A stretch of 64,000 bases of DNA, from NCBI GenBank assembly GCA_903871605.1, contig CAIQHF010000038.1:62001-126000 (forward strand), read 5' to 3'. Shown here piece after piece: positions 8,095 to 17,232 of this stretch; positions within the stretch are counted from its first letter, which is position 1; every line of letters starts with the position of its first letter. Origin of the DNA: an uncultured Sphingomonadaceae bacterium. Lineage in GTDB: Bacteria > Pseudomonadota > Alphaproteobacteria > Sphingomonadales > Sphingomonadaceae. The notes beneath the pieces are model-generated. The model searched no databases, was not told where the DNA came from, and saw only the letters and a program-made list of their open reading frames with translations. A program made the translations under genes and the position numbers.

Positions 8095-9366
8095 GTGGCC
8101 GAGCTGACCGACGCCGCGCGTCTCGATCTCGCGCGCTGGCTGAAACCCGGCGACCGCATCGTCATCGGCCAGGCGTGCGGCGAACCGACCACCCTGGTCG
8201 AGGCGCTGATCGCGCAAGGAGCCGCGATCGGCGACCTGTCCGCGTTCATCGCGACGAGTTTTTCGGGGCTGTTCGTGCCGGCGACCGCCGACAGTTTCGC
8301 GCTGTCGAGCATGGGGGCGATCGGCCTGCTGCGCGCGATGACCAAGGCGGGCAAGCTGTCGGTCATCCCCTGCCACGTCAGCCAGGTCGGGCCGATGATC
8401 GAGGCGGGCATCATCGGTTGCGATGTCGCCTTCGTGCAGGTCAGCCCCGCGGACGCCGACGGCAGACACAGCTTCGGGCTGAGTTCCGATCATGTCCAGG
8501 CGGCAGTGGCGAAGGCGCGCGTCGTCGTGGCCGAGATCAACGACCGCGTGCCTTTCACCTACGGCGAGCTGCTCCCCGCTGCACGGATCGACTGCGCGGT
8601 CCACGTCTCGCGCCCGCCGGTCGAGGTCGCGGCGGCCGCGATCGGCGAGACCGACATGGCGATCGCGCGCCACGCCGCCGCCTATATCGGCGACGGCGCG
8701 GTGCTCCAGACCGGTGTCGGCGCGGTACCCGACGCGATCCTGCGCCTGCTCCGCGATCGCCGCGATCTCGGCGCGCATTCGGGGATGCTGGGCGAGGGGC
8801 TGGTCGATCTGGTCGAGGCGGGCGTACTCACCAACGCGCGCAAGGCGATCGACACCGGCGTCTCGATCAACGGCGCGCTCATCGGTACGCGGCGGCTGTA
8901 CGACTGGGCGCATCGCAACCCGCTGATCCGGATGTGCACCACCGGCTACACGCACGACGCCGCGGTGCTTGCGCGGCTGGAGCGGCTGGTGACGATCAAT
9001 TCGGCGATGGAGGTCGACCTCACCGGCCAGGTGAATGCCGAGCAGAGCGGGAGCGCCTATCTCGGGGGCACCGGCGGGCAGGTCGATTTCGTCCGCGCCG
9101 GCGCACGCTCGCCCGGCGGCCGCTCGATCATCGCGCTGTCCGCGACCGCCCGGGCCGGCGCGATTAGCAAGATCGTCGCGACGCTGTCGGGCCCGGTCAC
9201 CACCGCGCGCGCCGATGTCGACGTGATCGTTACCGAATATGGCGCGGCCGAGCTCAAGGGGCAGACGCTCGCCGAGCGGACGCGGCGCATGGTGGCGATC
9301 GCGCATCCCGACTATCGCGAGCAACTGGATCGTGACGCATTCGCGATCCGGCAGAGGGGGTATTGA
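8095..9366 (+). CDS. Acetyl-CoA hydrolase/transferase family CoA-transferase
   Basis: Family I-type CoA-transferase or CoA hydrolase, about 423 residues, related to 4-hydroxybutyrate CoA-transferase. Seen are WLKPGDRIVIGQACGEP at the N-terminus, EINDRVPFTYGE, LQTGVGAVPDAIL, NSAMEVDLTGQVNAE and a C-terminal VTEYGAAELKGQTLAER. The start is GTG at 8095, preceded by GGGGG; the dispersed repeat directly upstream excludes a longer protein. It would exchange CoA between acetyl- or succinyl-CoA and an acid intermediate. Its TGA shares one base with the ATG of the crotonase gene. Confidence 0.9.
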   Translation: MAELTDAARLDLARWLKPGDRIVIGQACGEPTTLVEALIAQGAAIGDLSAFIATSFSGLFVPATADSFALSSMGAIGLLRAMTKAGKLSVIPCHVSQVGPMIEAGIIGCDVAFVQVSPADADGRHSFGLSSDHVQAAVAKARVVVAEINDRVPFTYGELLPAARIDCAVHVSRPPVEVAAAAIGETDMAIARHAAAYIGDGAVLQTGVGAVPDAILRLLRDRRDLGAHSGMLGEGLVDLVEAGVLTNARKAIDTGVSINGALIGTRRLYDWAHRNPLIRMCTTGYTHDAAVLARLERLVTINSAMEVDLTGQVNAEQSGSAYLGGTGGQVDFVRAGARSPGGRSIIALSATARAGAISKIVATLSGPVTTARADVDVIVTEYGAAELKGQTLAERTRRMVAIAHPDYREQLDRDAFAIRQRGY

Positions 9367-10133
9367 TGGCCGACGCTGTTTTATTCGAGGCCCGCGCTGA
9401 CGGGATCGCGATCATCACGCTCAACCGTCCCGAGGTGCGCAATGCGCTCGGGCGCGAGATCCGCGAGGGGCTTGCCGCCGCCTGGGCGCGCTTCGAGCAG
9501 GACTCGGCGCTGCGCGTCGCGATTTTGACCGGTGCAGGCGACAAGGCGTTCTGCGCGGGCGGCGATCTCAAGGAGATGGTCGAGACGGGAATGGCTGTGC
9601 CGCCCCGCGATTTCTATGCGCTGCCCTACGACACGATCGAACTCAGCAAGCCGACGATCGCGGCGGTCAACGGCGTCGCCTTCGCGGGTGGCTGGATGAT
9701 CGCGCAGGCCTGCGACCTCTGCGTCGCCAGCACGACCGCGCGCTTCGCGATCACCGAGGTCAAGGTCGGGCGCGGCTCGCCCTGGGCGTCGCCGCTGATC
9801 CACATGATCCCGCAGCGGATCATGATGGAGATCATCCTCACCGGCAAGCCGATCACCGCGCAGCGCGCCTATGAGATCGGCCTGGTCAATCGCCTCGCTG
9901 AGCCCGCCGCGCTGCTCGAGGCGGCACTCGCGCTTGCCGCCGAGATCATCGATGGCGCGCCGCTGTCGGTCAAGGCGGGGCGCGAGACAGTGATGCTCGC
10001 CACCGAAATGGGTCGCGCCGCGGCGCTGCAAGCCGCCCGCGCGGCTGCCGAGACGCTCTATCGCAGCGACGATGCGCAGGAGGGGCCACGCGCGTTCGCC
10101 GAGAAACGCCCCCCCGCCTGGACGGGGCGCTGA
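9366..10133 (+). CDS. Enoyl-CoA hydratase/isomerase family protein (crotonase)
   Basis: Crotonase of 255 residues: IAIITLNRPEVRNALG at the N-terminus, oxyanion-hole segments KAFCAGGDLKEM and NGVAFAGGWMIAQACDL, a glutamate at the active-site position (FAITEVKVGRGSPWASPL), and the C-terminal EGPRAFAEKRPPAW. It hydrates or isomerises an enoyl-CoA made by the dehydrogenase of the same operon. The start at ATG 9366 overlaps the previous stop by one base (TGATG), so translation is probably coupled. Confidence 0.93.
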   Translation: MADAVLFEARADGIAIITLNRPEVRNALGREIREGLAAAWARFEQDSALRVAILTGAGDKAFCAGGDLKEMVETGMAVPPRDFYALPYDTIELSKPTIAAVNGVAFAGGWMIAQACDLCVASTTARFAITEVKVGRGSPWASPLIHMIPQRIMMEIILTGKPITAQRAYEIGLVNRLAEPAALLEAALALAAEIIDGAPLSVKAGRETVMLATEMGRAAALQAARAAAETLYRSDDAQEGPRAFAEKRPPAWTGR

Positions 10134-10210
10134 CCGGGGTCCCGGCCTAGACACAGCGTCGACGCGGCGAAAAGATGAGAGCATAATATTTCATCACAGG
10201 AGAGATCGGG

Positions 10211-11812
10211 ATGGCGCAGCCAAGCGGACGTTACCCCATCGCGACGCACCCCCGGCTGGCTCAAGGCTGGCAACTCGAGCGACTGACCCCGGTCAGCCAT
10301 TTGTTCGGCGCCGCGGGGATGCGCGTCGGCCCGGACGGACGTATCCACATCGCGCAGGTGTCCGGAAGCCAGATCAGCGCGCTCGACGTCGACACGGGGC
10401 TGGTCGAGGCGATCAGCCCGCTCGGCGGCGATATCGTCGCACCCGACGATTTGGCGTTCGACACAGCCGGCAATCTCTATGCGACGGAGGTGATGGACGC
10501 ACGGGTCAGCGTGCGCAGCCCCGACGGGCGGACGCGCGTGCTGCGCGACGATCTCCCGTCGGCGAACGGCATCACGATCCACCAGGGCCGCCTGTTCATC
10601 GACGAATGCCGGATGGGCGGACGGCTGCTCGAGCTGCCGCTCGACGGTGGCGCGCCGCGGGTGTTGCTGGCGGACATACCCATGCCCAACGCGCTCGAAA
10701 TGGGGCCAGACGGGATGCTCTATTTCCCGGTGATGGGCGCCAACGAGATCTGGCGGATCGATCCCGAGGGCGGTCCGGCCGAGAAGGTCGCGGGCGACCT
10801 CGGCGTGCCCGATTCGGTCAAGTTCGACTCGAAGGGATTTATCGTCTCGACGCAGGTGGCGAGCGGCGAGGTGCTGCGCATCGATCCACGTACAGGCGCG
10901 CGCGAACGACTGGCGGCGCTCGAGCCGGGGCTCGACAATTGCGTGTTCGTCGGCGAGCGGCTGTTCGTCTCGGAATTCGCCGGGCGGATCACCGAACTGC
11001 TCGGCGATGGCCAGACGCGGACGCTGCTCGCCGGGGGTTTCAACGGGCCGTTCGGCCTGGCCGTCGGCAATGACGGCAACCTCTATATCGCCGACGGCCC
11101 CAAGCTGCTCGTGCTGTCGCCGGGCGGCGCACCGAGCGTCGCGGGCATGCTCTTCACGCCGGGCTGCCCCGGCTATGTCCGCGGTATCGCGACGGCGGAC
11201 GGCAACGGCTTCGTCGTCACGACCTCGGGGGGCGCGGTCGCGCTGTATCGGCCGGCGGATATGGCGAGCGATATCCTCGCCGACGGCTTCGACCAACTCT
11301 ATGGCGTCGCCATCGCGGCTGACGGTGCGGTGATCGCGGCGGATCTCGGGGCAGGCCGCGTCGTCTCGATCAGGGCGGGCGAGACCGAGGCGCTGGCCTC
11401 CGGGCTGTCGCAGCCGATCGATGTGGCGATCACCGCGAGCGGCGATCGTCTCGTTTCCGAGAGCGGGGCGGGCCGGGTGGTGACGCTCGTCCGCGGTGGG
11501 ATCGAGACGGTGATCGACGGGCTGCAGCGCCCGCATGGCATCACCGTGCGCGGGCAGCACCTCTACATCGTCGACGTCGGCGCCAAGGCGGTGATCGAAT
11601 TCGACATGGCCGCGCGGGTCCGCCGCACGATTGCCGCCGACCTGCCGATCGGGGCGCCACCCGGCGTGACGCCCAAGCCGCTGCGCGGCATTCCGGGTCT
11701 GTCGGGGCCGATGGGGCCGTTCGCCGGGATCGCCCTCGGCGCGGACGGCACGCTGTATATCTCGGCGGACGGCGAGGGGAGCATCATCGCGCTGCGGCCA
11801 GGCGAGGCGTGA
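10211..11812 (+). CDS. SMP-30/gluconolactonase-like beta-propeller protein
   Basis: Protein of 533 residues built from repeated blades of the type DGRIHIAQV, AGNLYATEV, DGMLYFPVM, DGNLYIADG and DGTLYISAD, as in SMP-30/gluconolactonase and NHL-repeat proteins. At nearly twice the length of a single six-bladed lactonase it may hold a large or double propeller. No signal peptide is visible. The start is an ATG preceded by AGGAGAGA. Next to a Rieske oxygenase and a Baeyer-Villiger monooxygenase, a lactone-hydrolysing role is plausible but inferred; the calcium ligands cannot be assigned with confidence. Confidence 0.8.
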   Translation: MAQPSGRYPIATHPRLAQGWQLERLTPVSHLFGAAGMRVGPDGRIHIAQVSGSQISALDVDTGLVEAISPLGGDIVAPDDLAFDTAGNLYATEVMDARVSVRSPDGRTRVLRDDLPSANGITIHQGRLFIDECRMGGRLLELPLDGGAPRVLLADIPMPNALEMGPDGMLYFPVMGANEIWRIDPEGGPAEKVAGDLGVPDSVKFDSKGFIVSTQVASGEVLRIDPRTGARERLAALEPGLDNCVFVGERLFVSEFAGRITELLGDGQTRTLLAGGFNGPFGLAVGNDGNLYIADGPKLLVLSPGGAPSVAGMLFTPGCPGYVRGIATADGNGFVVTTSGGAVALYRPADMASDILADGFDQLYGVAIAADGAVIAADLGAGRVVSIRAGETEALASGLSQPIDVAITASGDRLVSESGAGRVVTLVRGGIETVIDGLQRPHGITVRGQHLYIVDVGAKAVIEFDMAARVRRTIAADLPIGAPPGVTPKPLRGIPGLSGPMGPFAGIALGADGTLYISADGEGSIIALRPGEA

Positions 11813-11920
11813 CGCGGCCGGGCATCGCGACGGCGATAGCGCGCGGCCGCCGGCTTACGTGGCGCGACGACGCGGCGTAGACTGTCCGCAGATCGATCGA
11901 GACGTCGCGGGTGGAACGAG

Positions 11921-13297
11921 ATGGGCGAGCAGAGCGGCATGTTGAGGGGCGAGGCGATCGTCGCCGCGGAAGAGCTCGAGGCGCCGGTCACGATCGGCGC
12001 GCAGGCCTATATCTCGCCCGAATATGCCCGTGCCGAGCGCGACCGGCTGTGGCGCAAAACCTGGCTCCAGGCGGGTCGGCTCGAGGATATTGCCGAGGTC
12101 GGCGACTATATCACCTACGACATACTCGACGACTCGATCGTGATCGTCCGCTCGGGCGCGGATAGGGTGCAGGCGCATTACAATGTCTGCCCGCACCGCG
12201 GCCGTCGCCTGATCGACACGCCGCCCGGCGCGCGCAACGCGCGTGGCAAGAAGATGCGCTTCGTCTGCGGCTTCCATAGCTGGAGCTTCGATCTGCAGGG
12301 CCGGTGCGTGCATGTGCCCGAGCGCGATCATTGGCAGGGCGTGCTTACCGACGACAGCACGCGGCTGGGCGCGGTCAGGTGCGAGACGTGGGGCGGCTGG
12401 GTGTGGATCAACATGGATCCCGACGCGGAGCCGCTGCGCACCTATCTCGAACCCGCCGCGACGCTACTCGCGCCTTTCCAGCTCGAGAATATGCGCTGCC
12501 GCTGGCGCAAGTGGATCATCTTCGACTGTAACTGGAAGGTCGCGCTCGAGGCGTTCGACGAGACCTATCATGTACCCGGCACGCATCCTGAATTCATGGC
12601 GTTCGGCGATTTTCCGGGCTGGGCACGCAACCAGGGGCTGCACAGCAATATCGGCTATGATGCGCCCAAGGCGATGGACGAGAACCAGCAGGCCAAGCTG
12701 CGTATCGGCACCGGTGACGCGCGCATCTCGACCGCCGAGATGCAGGTCTTCACGTGGGAGGCGGCGAACACCAACACCACGCGCACGCTGGTCGATGCCG
12801 CGCTCCGGCTCAAGGATGAGCTTCCCGAGGGGACGCCGTCGGGCGAGGTGCTCCAGCATTGGCTCAAGTCGGCGCGCGCGGTCGACGAGGCGCGTGGCGT
12901 GTTCTGGCCCGTGGTCGAGCCGTCGCACAACGCCAAGGCCGGCACCGCATGGCAGATCTTTCCCAATTTCCAGATCGGCCACGCGGTCAACAACATGCTC
13001 TGCTACCAGGCGCGCCCATATCGGTACGACCCCGACAAGTGCATCTTCGAGGCGTCGGTCTACGAACTCTATCCGGAGGGCGAGGCGCCCGAGACCGAGT
13101 GGGAATATACCCCGCCAGAGGCATGGCCACCCGTGCTCCAGCAGGATTTCGCCAACATGGCGGCGGTTCAGCAAGGCATGAAGAATGGCGGCTTCCGCGG
13201 CACGCAACCCAATCCCTATCGCGAGCGCGCGATCCCCAGCCTTCACTATAACCTCGCCAAATATATGGGGACCGGCGCGCCGCAGAAGCTCGGCTGA
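11921..13297 (+). CDS. Rieske non-haem iron oxygenase, alpha subunit
   Basis: Aromatic-ring-hydroxylating-type oxygenase of 458 residues. The Rieske cluster ligands are C90/H92 (CPHRGR) and C116/H119 (CGFHSW). The mononuclear iron site shows FDETYHVPGTH with His217 and His222. It would hydroxylate the substrate using electrons from a reductase/ferredoxin pair; no reductase is in the window, although the 2Fe-2S ferredoxin at 23413 could serve. No beta subunit gene follows, which fits alpha-only oxygenases acting on steroids, terpenoids or phenylpropionoid-like compounds. It precedes the Baeyer-Villiger enzyme on the same strand. Confidence 0.93.
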   Translation: MGEQSGMLRGEAIVAAEELEAPVTIGAQAYISPEYARAERDRLWRKTWLQAGRLEDIAEVGDYITYDILDDSIVIVRSGADRVQAHYNVCPHRGRRLIDTPPGARNARGKKMRFVCGFHSWSFDLQGRCVHVPERDHWQGVLTDDSTRLGAVRCETWGGWVWINMDPDAEPLRTYLEPAATLLAPFQLENMRCRWRKWIIFDCNWKVALEAFDETYHVPGTHPEFMAFGDFPGWARNQGLHSNIGYDAPKAMDENQQAKLRIGTGDARISTAEMQVFTWEAANTNTTRTLVDAALRLKDELPEGTPSGEVLQHWLKSARAVDEARGVFWPVVEPSHNAKAGTAWQIFPNFQIGHAVNNMLCYQARPYRYDPDKCIFEASVYELYPEGEAPETEWEYTPPEAWPPVLQQDFANMAAVQQGMKNGGFRGTQPNPYRERAIPSLHYNLAKYMGTGAPQKLG

Positions 13298-13368
13298 GCC
13301 GGCGCGTCCGGCGCTCCCTCTGCTCCCGTCTGCCGCACCCGCGCGGCCGCCATCACATAGGACCGCTT

Positions 13369-15198
13369 ATGACGTGCGCCCCCACGCAAACGCCCGACGC
13401 CATCGACATCCCGGCGCTGCGCGAGAAATACCGGCAGGAGCGCGACCGGCGGCTGCGCCATGACGGGCAGGGGCAATTCGTCGCAGCCGAAGGCGACTAT
13501 GCCGAATATTATGAGGCCGATCCTTATAAGCCCGTGATCCCGCGCGAGCCGATCCGCGACGAGATCGACGTCGCGGTGTTGGGCGGTGGCTTTTCGGGAT
13601 TGCTCGCCGCTGCGCGCTGCCGCCAGGCGGGCGTCGAGGCGCTGCGCATCATCGAGCTCGGCGGCGATTTCGGTGGGGTCTGGTACTGGAACCGCTATCC
13701 CGGCATCCAGTGCGACAACGACGCCTATTGCTATATGCCGCTGCTCGAAGAGACCGGCTATATGCCGACCAAGCGCTTCGCCGACGGTGCCGAGATATAT
13801 GCGCATTGCCAGCGGATCGGCCGGCATTTCGACCTCTACGATCATGCGATCTTCCATACGCTGGTCGAGGGCATGCGCTGGGACGAGGATCTCAAACGCT
13901 GGCGGATTGCGACCAACCGCGGCGACGATATCAAGGCGCGATTCGTGATCCTGTGCGGCGGACCCACCAACCGCCCCAAGCTTCCCGGCATCCCGGGCAT
14001 CCATGACTTCAAGGGCCATAAATTCCATTCGGCGCGATGGGACTATGACTATACCGGCGGCGATCCGACGGGTGCGAGCGGCCGGCTCGACAATCTCCAC
14101 GACAAGCGCGTCGCGATCATCGGCACGGGCGCGACCGGCATCCAGCTCGTGCCCTGGCTGGGCAAGCAGGTGAAGCACCTCACCGTCTTCCAGCGCACGC
14201 CCTCGAGCGTCAACCACCGCGGCAACACGCCGACCGACCCCGAATGGGTCAAGACGCTCCAGCCGGGCTGGCAGAAGGAGCGGCAGGTCAACTTCCACGC
14301 CGGCGCGATCGGCGGCTTCGCGCCCGGCCAATCCGATTTGGTCTGCGACCTGTGGACCGAGATCAACCGCAATCTGCAGGCCAAGATGCAAGCCGCGGGC
14401 TGGCCGCAGCTTTCGCCCGCGGAATATGGCGCGATGTACGAACGCGAGGATTATCTCGTGATGGAGCGGCTGCGCGGCCGAGTCGACACCATCGTCGAGG
14501 ATCCTGCCACCGCCGCGGCGCTCAAGCCCTGGTATCGCTTCATGTGCAAGCGACCGACCTCGAACGACGAATATCTCCAGACCTTCAACCGGCCCAACGT
14601 CACGCTGGTCGATGTTTCGGCGACCCAGGGCGTCGAGCGGATGACCGCCGATGCGCTGATCGCGAACGGGACCGCCTATGAGGCCGACTGCGTGATCTTC
14701 GCCAGCGGCTTCGAGGTGACCAGCGACTATGAGAAACGCTGGGGGATCAAGCGCGTCGAAGGGCGAGGCGGCGTATCGCTATTCGATATGTGGCGCCGCA
14801 GGCTGCAGACCTTCCACGGCTTTTCGGTCCACGGCTTTCCCAATCTTTTCGTCACGGGCTACACGCAGGTGGGCCTGTCCGCCAACGTCACCGCGATGCT
14901 CGACCAGCATGTCAGCCACATCGCCTGGATCATCGGCGAGACGCGCGCGCGCGGCGCGGTGACGGTCGAGCCGAGCCGCGCGGCGATGGACGCGTGGGTG
15001 CGGATCATCGACGAGACCAAGGTCGACATGACGCAGTATCAGCGCGAATGCACGCCGGGCTATTATAACAACGAAGGCGAGGCCGAACTGCGCTCCAACG
15101 TCGGCGAGCCTTACGGGCCCGGATTCGACGCGTTCGACGGCGTGCTGGCCGGCTGGCGCGATCAGGGCGAGATGGCGGGCATGATGCTTGGTCGCTGA
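13369..15198 (+). CDS. Type I Baeyer-Villiger flavin monooxygenase
   Basis: NADPH- and FAD-dependent monooxygenase of 609 residues that inserts oxygen next to a ketone to give an ester or lactone. Two Rossmann motifs are present (GGGFSG at 72-77 and GTGATG near 252-257), and between them lies the diagnostic fingerprint FxGxxxHxxxW as FKGHKFHSARW (214-224). The roughly 65-residue N-terminal extension before the first Rossmann fold resembles the longer cyclopentadecanone/steroid monooxygenase type rather than cyclohexanone monooxygenase. With the propeller protein upstream, it suggests ring opening of a cyclic ketone through a lactone. Regiochemistry and substrate are unknown. Confidence 0.94.
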   Translation: MTCAPTQTPDAIDIPALREKYRQERDRRLRHDGQGQFVAAEGDYAEYYEADPYKPVIPREPIRDEIDVAVLGGGFSGLLAAARCRQAGVEALRIIELGGDFGGVWYWNRYPGIQCDNDAYCYMPLLEETGYMPTKRFADGAEIYAHCQRIGRHFDLYDHAIFHTLVEGMRWDEDLKRWRIATNRGDDIKARFVILCGGPTNRPKLPGIPGIHDFKGHKFHSARWDYDYTGGDPTGASGRLDNLHDKRVAIIGTGATGIQLVPWLGKQVKHLTVFQRTPSSVNHRGNTPTDPEWVKTLQPGWQKERQVNFHAGAIGGFAPGQSDLVCDLWTEINRNLQAKMQAAGWPQLSPAEYGAMYEREDYLVMERLRGRVDTIVEDPATAAALKPWYRFMCKRPTSNDEYLQTFNRPNVTLVDVSATQGVERMTADALIANGTAYEADCVIFASGFEVTSDYEKRWGIKRVEGRGGVSLFDMWRRRLQTFHGFSVHGFPNLFVTGYTQVGLSANVTAMLDQHVSHIAWIIGETRARGAVTVEPSRAAMDAWVRIIDETKVDMTQYQRECTPGYYNNEGEAELRSNVGEPYGPGFDAFDGVLAGWRDQGEMAGMMLGR

Positions 15199-15240
15199 TC
15201 GCAAGCCGTGCCGCGCAAGCCTGCGATGCAGGCGCGCGCG

Positions 15241-16038
15241 TCAGTCGCGCGGTTGGCGATAGCCGAGGCTGCGCGAGATCGCCGCCGCTTCCTCGCGGAC
15301 GAGCCGGGCCAGCTCGTCGAGCCTGTCCTGGAGCCGTGAGCTCGGCGCCGCGACGAGCAGCGCGCCGATCGCGCCCCCGGTCGCATCGCGGATCACCGCG
15401 GCTGTGCCCGTCACCCCATCGGCGGTCTGGTCGACGGTCTGCGCGACGCCAGTGTCGCGCGCCGCCATGATGATCTCGGCAAGCCGGCGCTTGGCGATTT
15501 CAGTATGCGGGGTCAGTCGCTGCGGCTTCAGCCGCCGAAGATAACCGCGCCACGCATCCTCGGGCCCCGCCGCGAGCAGCGCGCGGCCGCTTGCGGTGCT
15601 GAACAGCGGCCGCCGGTCGCCGATCGAGACCGTGAAGCGCACCGTCTTGCGGCTCTCGATCGCGTCGACATAGGTGATCGTCCCGCCGTCCCCGTCGCGC
15701 ACCGCGAACAGCACGGTCTCGCCCGAGCGATCGGCGAGACGCCGCATTCCCTGGCGCACCAGATCGGAGGATTGCAGCCGCTTGCGCGCCTCCTGGAGCG
15801 CGCTGCCCAGCCCGAAGGCGCCCGGTCCGAGCCGATAGGCACCGTCAGCCGCCACGACGAAATCGATCTCGGCGAGCCCGCGCAGCAGGGCAGCAAGGCT
15901 GGTCTTGGGGGTCGCGAGCGTCCGGCTGAGATCGGCGAGCGTGATCGGTGCCGCACTTGCGCAGAGCGCTTCCAATATCTGGACGACGCGGGTGACCGAC
16001 TGCGGCGATTGGATCCGGCTATCTTGCGCGTTCGGCAT
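15241..16038 (-). CDS. IclR family transcriptional regulator
   Basis: One-component regulator of 265 residues. The winged helix-turn-helix is at the N-terminus (SVTRVVQILEALCAS...LADLSRTLATPKTSLAALLRGL), followed by the IclR effector-binding domain (GDRRPLFSTASGRALLA, DGVTGTAAVIRDATGGAIGALLVAAP). It probably controls the surrounding catabolic operons in response to a pathway acid. It lies 8 bases downstream of the luciferase-like oxidoreductase gene, so the two are likely co-transcribed from the 17061-17232 intergenic region. Confidence 0.92.
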   Translation of the reverse strand: MPNAQDSRIQSPQSVTRVVQILEALCASAAPITLADLSRTLATPKTSLAALLRGLAEIDFVVAADGAYRLGPGAFGLGSALQEARKRLQSSDLVRQGMRRLADRSGETVLFAVRDGDGGTITYVDAIESRKTVRFTVSIGDRRPLFSTASGRALLAAGPEDAWRGYLRRLKPQRLTPHTEIAKRRLAEIIMAARDTGVAQTVDQTADGVTGTAAVIRDATGGAIGALLVAAPSSRLQDRLDELARLVREEAAAISRSLGYRQPRD

Positions 16039-16046
16039 CGACCCGC

Positions 16047-17060
16047 TCAGGCAAAGGCCGGGATGACCTCCCGGGCGAAGCATTCGGCATAAGCGACGAA
16101 CCGCTCCGGCGGAAGCCCGGGCGGCATCATCATCATGACATGCTCGACCGGCATCCGTGCCCGCATCGCCTTGAAATGCGCGATCGCTTGGGCGGGCGTC
16201 AGGATCTGGAGGATCCTGCTGGTCTTGAAGCGCTCGAGCGTCATCGGCTTGAGCGCGGGATTGTCGACGCCGAGCGCGCCCGTGTCCTCGCTCAGCCACG
16301 CGCCATAGGCGTTGTTGGCATGGTGGTAGAAGGGGGCGAGTTCCTCCATCGCGGCGTCGGGATCGTCGGCGACCGCAGTGAACAGGGCCTGGATGCGAAT
16401 GCCGACCGCGGCGGGGTCCTTGCCCTGCGCGCGGACCTTCGCGAGATATTGGTCGCACACCTCCTCATTGCCGAAATAGCCGTCGGCATAGGTGGCGACA
16501 CGCTCGAGCGCCTTGTCCGCGAAGCCACCGATGTAGAGCGGGATGCGACCGCGTGGCGGCGGCGGCATGATCCGCGCGCGCTTCACGCTGAAATGCCGGC
16601 CCTCGAAATCGATCGTCTCGCCGGCCCACAGGCCGCGGACGATTGCGAGAAACTCGTCGAACCGCGCGCCGCGCGTGGTGAAGTCGACGCCATATGCCTC
16701 GGTCTCGCGCCGCCGGTAGCCGATCGCGAGCGCCATTTCGGCGCGTCCGCCCGAGAGGATGTCGAGGATCGCGCACTCCTCGGCGAAGCGCACCGGATGA
16801 TAGAGCGGCGCCAGCGCGATCGCCGATCCCAGCCGGATGGTCCTGGTGCGGGCCGCGATCGCGGCGAGGATCAGGTTGGGGGCGGGGATATAGCCGTCGT
16901 CCGCGCCGTGATGCTCGGGCACCCACGCGCCTTCGAAGCCCACCGTCTCGCTCCACGCGATGACGTCGAGCGTTTCGGCATAGAGATCGGCCCAGCGCTT
17001 GTGCCACTGCGGCGGATTTCGGAAATCATAGAGATAGCCGAACGTCAACTTGCCGGACAC
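16047..17060 (-). CDS. LLM class flavin-dependent oxidoreductase
   Basis: Luciferase-like TIM-barrel flavoprotein of 337 residues using FMNH2 or F420. Seen are FEGAWVPEHHG, TIRLGSAIALAPLYHPVRFAEECAILDILSGGR and IPLYIGGFADKALERVATYADGYF. Such enzymes include reduced-flavin-dependent ketone monooxygenases and desulfonases, so a second oxygenation step is possible. The start is GTG 17060, since AGGAGAG stands 6 bases upstream; a longer frame to 17111 would add a low-complexity arginine stretch. It is divergent from the SDR gene at 17233. Confidence 0.9.
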   Translation of the reverse strand: MSGKLTFGYLYDFRNPPQWHKRWADLYAETLDVIAWSETVGFEGAWVPEHHGADDGYIPAPNLILAAIAARTRTIRLGSAIALAPLYHPVRFAEECAILDILSGGRAEMALAIGYRRRETEAYGVDFTTRGARFDEFLAIVRGLWAGETIDFEGRHFSVKRARIMPPPPRGRIPLYIGGFADKALERVATYADGYFGNEEVCDQYLAKVRAQGKDPAAVGIRIQALFTAVADDPDAAMEELAPFYHHANNAYGAWLSEDTGALGVDNPALKPMTLERFKTSRILQILTPAQAIAHFKAMRARMPVEHVMMMMPPGLPPERFVAYAECFAREVIPAFA

Positions 17061-17232
17061 GCGCCTCTCCTGACCTCTTCTCCGACGACGATCATAGCGC
17101 AGACCTCGCACAAGCGATCGGCGGACGAGCGCATGATCGCCCGAGCGTTGTCGGCGGCGCCGGCATACGATTTGGCAGGAAAGCCGATCTCGCCGCGCTT
17201 ATGCTGCGGGCCGGACGACGAGGAGAGGCGGT

